A stretch of DNA of 64,000 nt. Source: Afipia carboxidovorans OM5. GTDB taxonomy: Bacteria; Pseudomonadota; Alphaproteobacteria; Rhizobiales; Xanthobacteraceae. Shown here piece after piece: positions 60,997 through 64,000 of the stretch. The first letter of the stretch is position 1, and the number at the start of each line of letters is the position of its first letter. The position numbers were made by a program, and so were the translations under genes. The stretch covers positions 1,302,001 through 1,366,000 of the forward strand of contig NC_015684.1 of assembly GCF_000218565.1 (NCBI RefSeq), in the 5' to 3' direction. Below the pieces are notes generated by a model. It had not been told where the DNA came from. It ran no database searches and saw only the letters and a program-made list of their open reading frames with translations.

Positions 60997-62003
60997 TGGC
61001 CGGTCGTATCAAATGGGCGGGTGTTGCCGTCATAGCCGCCGGGCTGGCTTGCGCTCCCTTGATCCTGGAGCAGACCGGTAACCTGTTCTGGATCAACGTT
61101 ATCGCAGAGATCATGATCTGGTCGCTGCTCGCCGCCAGCGTCAACCTGCTGCTGGGTTACGTCGGGCTGCTGTCGTTTGGTCAGGCGCTTTATTTCGGCT
61201 TCGGCATGTATGGCGTTGCGATCGGGGTCAGCCATTTCGGCCTTGGTTTGTGGCCTGCTTTCTTCCTCGGCGTCGGAGCCGCAAGCGCGATGGCGGCCAT
61301 TTCGGGGGCGGTGGCCGTTCGCCTGACCTGGCACTACTTCGCAATCATCACGGTCGTGTTTTCGTTGATCTTCTATTTCGTCGCGATGTCGGCGAAATCG
61401 ATCACCGGCGGCGATGATGGGCTGTCCTTCAGCACCCCGGCGTTATGGGAGGCGGCGGGATTGTCGCTGACCGACCGCGTGACGCAGTTCTATTTCATCT
61501 ACATGATCGTTTTCGCCTGCTTCGCTGCGTTCGCGCTGCTCGTTGCAAGCCCGCTCGGAATGCGATTCGCGGCAGTGCGCGATAACGAAAATCGTGCCTC
61601 GCTGATTGGCATCAATGTCTACCTGACGCGTTGGATCGCTTTCGTGATCGCCGGATTTTTTGCAGGTGTCGGCGGTGCACTGTTTGCGTTGTTCGGCCGT
61701 TACGCATCGGCATCCTACATGTTTTATCACGTGTCGGGCGAAGCCGTGGTGTGGAGCATCGTCGGCGGTACTGGAACGCTGCTCGGGCCGTTCGTTGGCA
61801 CGGCACTTCTGATCCTGTTCCGCGAAGTCATTTCCGGCATCTGGGAAAATTACCTCATCGCAGTCGGTGCGCTTGTCATCCTTGTCGTGATGTTTGCGCC
61901 GCGCGGTATCGTCGGAATTTTTAACGATCTGATCAGCCGGCGCGAGCGCAGCAAAGAGGGGCGTGAGGACTCCGAGATCGAACCCCTGGCACAGGCGGAC
62001 TAA
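60993..62003 (+). CDS. livM: Liv-type ABC transporter permease (LivM family)
   Basis: A 336-residue second permease with nine or ten helices. Family segments include NLLLGYVGLLSFGQALYFG, ITGGDDGLSF, and NENRASLIGINVYLTRW. The start ATGATG overlaps the livH stop. An acidic C-terminal tail follows the last helix. It pairs with LivH to form the membrane channel. Confidence 0.94.
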   Translation: MMAGRIKWAGVAVIAAGLACAPLILEQTGNLFWINVIAEIMIWSLLAASVNLLLGYVGLLSFGQALYFGFGMYGVAIGVSHFGLGLWPAFFLGVGAASAMAAISGAVAVRLTWHYFAIITVVFSLIFYFVAMSAKSITGGDDGLSFSTPALWEAAGLSLTDRVTQFYFIYMIVFACFAAFALLVASPLGMRFAAVRDNENRASLIGINVYLTRWIAFVIAGFFAGVGGALFALFGRYASASYMFYHVSGEAVVWSIVGGTGTLLGPFVGTALLILFREVISGIWENYLIAVGALVILVVMFAPRGIVGIFNDLISRRERSKEGREDSEIEPLAQAD

Positions 62004-62008
62004 GCGGC

Positions 62009-62761
62009 ATGGAAACGGCGCTCGAAATTCAGGGTCTGACCAAGCGTTTTGGCGGTCTCACCGCGGTCGACAATATCGACATCCGCTTTCCGAAGGGCAT
62101 CCTCAATGCGGTGATCGGCCCGAACGGCGCGGGTAAGACCACGCTCTTCAATCTTGTGACCGGAATGTTGCCCGCGACGTCCGGCCACGTGTTCTTTCAG
62201 GGTGAGGACCTGATCGGAAAGCCTCCGCATCAGATCGTCGCGCGCGGCTTGTCCCGCACGCTGCAGATCAAAAGTGTGTTCGGCGGCATGACGGTGAGAG
62301 ACAATATTCGGATCGCCGTCTTTGCCAATGAAGGCGTGTCGAACCCGTTCCGCCCCGCGCGCGGCTATCGCGACATCAGCCGGCGCGTTGACGAGATCCT
62401 GCAGGAGACCGGGCTCAATCGTCTTGCTTCGGCGAATGCCGGTGCGCTGTCGTATGGCGACGTCGCGCTCCTCGAAATCGCGCTCGCGCTTGCGAATCGG
62501 CCCACGCTTCTGCTGCTGGATGAGCCGATCTGCGGTATGAGCCCGAGCGAGACAGAGCGAACGGTCGAGCGCATCACCAAGCTTGCGCGCACGATCGATG
62601 TCATTCTCATCGAGCACGACATGGAAGTGGTTTTCAAGATTGCCGATCTTATCACCGTGATGGCGCAGGGGCGCCTTCTGGTGCAGGGCACGCCGGATGA
62701 AGTGGCCAAGAACGACAAGGTTCAGGAAGTCTATCTCGGCACTCCGGAGGAAGTTGAATGA
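62009..62761 (+). CDS. livG: Liv-type ABC transporter ATP-binding protein (LivG family)
   Basis: A 250-residue ATPase with Walker A GPNGAGKTT, a signature region that is atypical (ALSYGDVALLEIAL instead of LSGGQ, common in this family), Walker B LLLLDEPICGMSP and H-loop LIEHDMEVVF. It begins five bases after livM and overlaps livF by four bases (ATGA). Confidence 0.94.
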   Translation: METALEIQGLTKRFGGLTAVDNIDIRFPKGILNAVIGPNGAGKTTLFNLVTGMLPATSGHVFFQGEDLIGKPPHQIVARGLSRTLQIKSVFGGMTVRDNIRIAVFANEGVSNPFRPARGYRDISRRVDEILQETGLNRLASANAGALSYGDVALLEIALALANRPTLLLLDEPICGMSPSETERTVERITKLARTIDVILIEHDMEVVFKIADLITVMAQGRLLVQGTPDEVAKNDKVQEVYLGTPEEVE

Positions 62762-63465
62762 AACCGGTTCTGGATGTCGTCAATCTTATGGCTTCGATCG
62801 GGCGCATCCCGGTTTTGCGCGGCGTTCAATTACATGTTCAGCCGGGCGAGACCGTTGCGCTGCTCGGACGAAACGGCGTCGGCAAGACCTCGACGCTGCG
62901 TGCGATCCTGGGCCTGCTTCCGCGCAAAAGCGGCCATGTGCACTTCAATGGCGATGATCTTGCGCGGCTGCCCGCGCATCGGGTGAGCGGGCAGGGCATC
63001 GGTTACGTGCCGCAGGGGCGCGGTATCTTTCCGAATCTGACGGTCGAGGAGAATCTGTTTCTCGGATTACGCGAGCGACCGGATCCCGCCATTCTCGACT
63101 ACATTTATGGCCGGTTTTCCCGTCTTCTCGAGCGGCGATACCAAAGTGCCGGCACGTTATCCGGTGGCGAGCAGCAAATCCTTGCGCTCGGGCGTTGCCT
63201 CATGCGCTCTCCCAAGTTGATCCTGCTCGACGAGCCGACCGAGGGCATCATGCCCAAGCTCGTCAATGAAATCCGGCGTGAGATTTCCACCATCGCGAGC
63301 CGCGGCGTTGCCGTGCTCCTCGTTGAACAGAATCTGCGCACCGCGCTCAAGCTCGCGAGCCGGATTTATCTCATGGAAAAAGGCGTTGTCGTCCATGAGG
63401 CGACACCGGAGCAGCTTTCCGCCGATCCTTCGGCTGTTCATCGCTATCTTGGCGTATCGATCTGA
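62758..63465 (+). CDS. livF: Liv-type ABC transporter ATP-binding protein (LivF family)
   Basis: A 235-residue ATPase with Walker A GRNGVGKTS, signature LSGGEQQILAL, Walker B LILLDEPTEGIMP and the typical LLVEQNLRTAL segment. It forms the ATPase pair with LivG. It is a different gene from the partial LivF at the left edge, which has a distinct sequence. Confidence 0.94.
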   Translation: MKPVLDVVNLMASIGRIPVLRGVQLHVQPGETVALLGRNGVGKTSTLRAILGLLPRKSGHVHFNGDDLARLPAHRVSGQGIGYVPQGRGIFPNLTVEENLFLGLRERPDPAILDYIYGRFSRLLERRYQSAGTLSGGEQQILALGRCLMRSPKLILLDEPTEGIMPKLVNEIRREISTIASRGVAVLLVEQNLRTALKLASRIYLMEKGVVVHEATPEQLSADPSAVHRYLGVSI

Positions 63466-63488
63466 AGCGAAAAGGTATGGAGAATGTC

Positions 63489-63999
63489 ATGAGCAAATAC
63501 AGACTGAACCGGAGAAGCTTCCTGTCCCATGCCTTGTCTGGAGGCGTAGCGGCGGGCACTGCCTATCTTGGCCTGACGCGCGATCTTTATGCTCGCGACG
63601 GCGGCCCGATCATTCTCGGAAATCACTGCGAACTCACCGGTGGCTTTGCATCGTGGGGATACTGGCACGACAAGGCGGCGAAGGCCGCGGTGGCGCTCGT
63701 CAACGAGCAGGGCGGGATTGCCGGCCGTAAGGTTGAACTCGTCACGGAAGACACCGAATCGAACCCCGCGATCGGCACCCGCAAACTGCGCTCTCTGATC
63801 GAGCGCAGCGGCGCGAACTTTATCGTCGGCTCGGTGCATTCCGGCGTCATGCTGTCGGCTATTCCGGTCGCGACCGAACTCAAGACCGTCTATTTCTCGG
63901 CGGGCGAGGCGACCGAAGCGACGGGTTCCAAGGGTAGCCGTTATTCCTTCCGCACCGGTACCGATACCTATGCGCTGGCGGCGGCCGGTGCACCATGGG
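63489..63999 (+). CDS. Liv-type ABC transporter substrate-binding protein, truncated at the window edge
   Basis: The first 170 residues of a periplasmic binding protein (Peripla_BP_6 family). A twin-arginine signal, NRRSFLSHALSGGVAAGTAY, indicates Tat export. It is followed by the typical ILGNHCELTGGFASWG and LVNEQGGIAGRKVELV segments. The fold resembles the amide/urea/short-chain amide binding group (AmiC/UrtA-like) more than leucine binding proteins, which would suit a nitrile or amide ligand. The start at ATG 63489 follows TGGAGAA. The 3' end lies beyond the window. Confidence 0.88.
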   Translation, partial: MSKYRLNRRSFLSHALSGGVAAGTAYLGLTRDLYARDGGPIILGNHCELTGGFASWGYWHDKAAKAAVALVNEQGGIAGRKVELVTEDTESNPAIGTRKLRSLIERSGANFIVGSVHSGVMLSAIPVATELKTVYFSAGEATEATGSKGSRYSFRTGTDTYALAAAGAPW

Positions 64000-64000
64000 C

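Noticed and set aside
1..64000. CRISPR arrays, rRNA genes, intact insertion sequences or prophage
   Set aside because: No regularly spaced short repeats, rRNA-like sequence, transposase or phage structural genes were found when reading the window.

Overview
The window reads as a chromosomal segment of an alphaproteobacterium, most likely of the Bradyrhizobium/Afipia/Rhodopseudomonas group (Nitrobacteraceae). This is inferred from GC-rich coding sequence, ANTAR-type nitrate regulation, FixK/FNR-like boxes on a phosphoketolase/Hsp20 stress island, and many Liv-type and Fe3+-type ABC importers. No phage or intact insertion sequence was recognised. One tRNA (Gln, anticodon TTG) is present.

Layout. 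(1) 1-2.9 kb: the end of a Liv-type ABC operon, a DUF6166-like small protein and a zinc alcohol dehydrogenase, convergent with a GntR regulator whose start lies at an A10 tract. (2) 3.1-10.6 kb: an alpha/beta hydrolase, a LysR regulator, and divergently a phosphonoacetate hydrolase (phnA) followed by a complete binding protein/fused permease/ATPase importer. (3) 10.9-14.9 kb: tRNA-Gln followed by a decayed siderophore-type importer (frameshifted binding protein and permease, intact ATPase), a CBS protein and a diverged second copy of the ATPase gene tail. (4) 15.1-26.6 kb: a DUF3302/HlyD membrane pair, then nitrate assimilation: nasT, a leader with two ANTAR hairpins and a terminator, a NarK-type transporter, nirB, nirD, nasA and cysG. 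Sigma-54 promoter matches precede nasT and the leader. A UspA protein follows. (5) 26.7-29.7 kb: an Mla/MCE lipid transporter. (6) 29.7-41.2 kb: a metabolic and stress island with Hsp20, alcohol dehydrogenase, CBS-BON, phosphoketolase, ADP-forming acyl-CoA synthetase/GNAT, an APH/P-loop kinase and a deaminase. Five perfect TTGA-N6-TCAA boxes lie in its promoters. (7) 41.2-46.2 kb: an RND efflux operon headed by an ArsR regulator with the cysteine spacing of persulfide sensors. (8) 46.6-50.5 kb: a soluble triple-PAS chemoreceptor and a globin-coupled sensor with a degenerate GGDEF domain. (9) 50.7-55.6 kb: a MocR/DJ-1 pair, a LysR/GST pair and a PNPOx-like flavoprotein. (10) 55.6-64 kb: an operon of aliphatic nitrilase, malonyl-CoA decarboxylase and malonyl-CoA synthetase, divergent from a Liv-type importer that runs off the right edge.

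How the parts work together. The nas region is a full nitrate-to-ammonium route, with siroheme supply and two apparent layers of nitrogen control: sigma-54 promoters and NasT antitermination. The 29.7-41 kb island looks like one oxygen-responsive regulon that redirects carbon through acetyl phosphate/acetyl-CoA. The right-hand locus suggests uptake and breakdown of a nitrile whose product is malonate (for example malononitrile or cyanoacetate), ending in acetyl-CoA. That combination is the least familiar system in the window.
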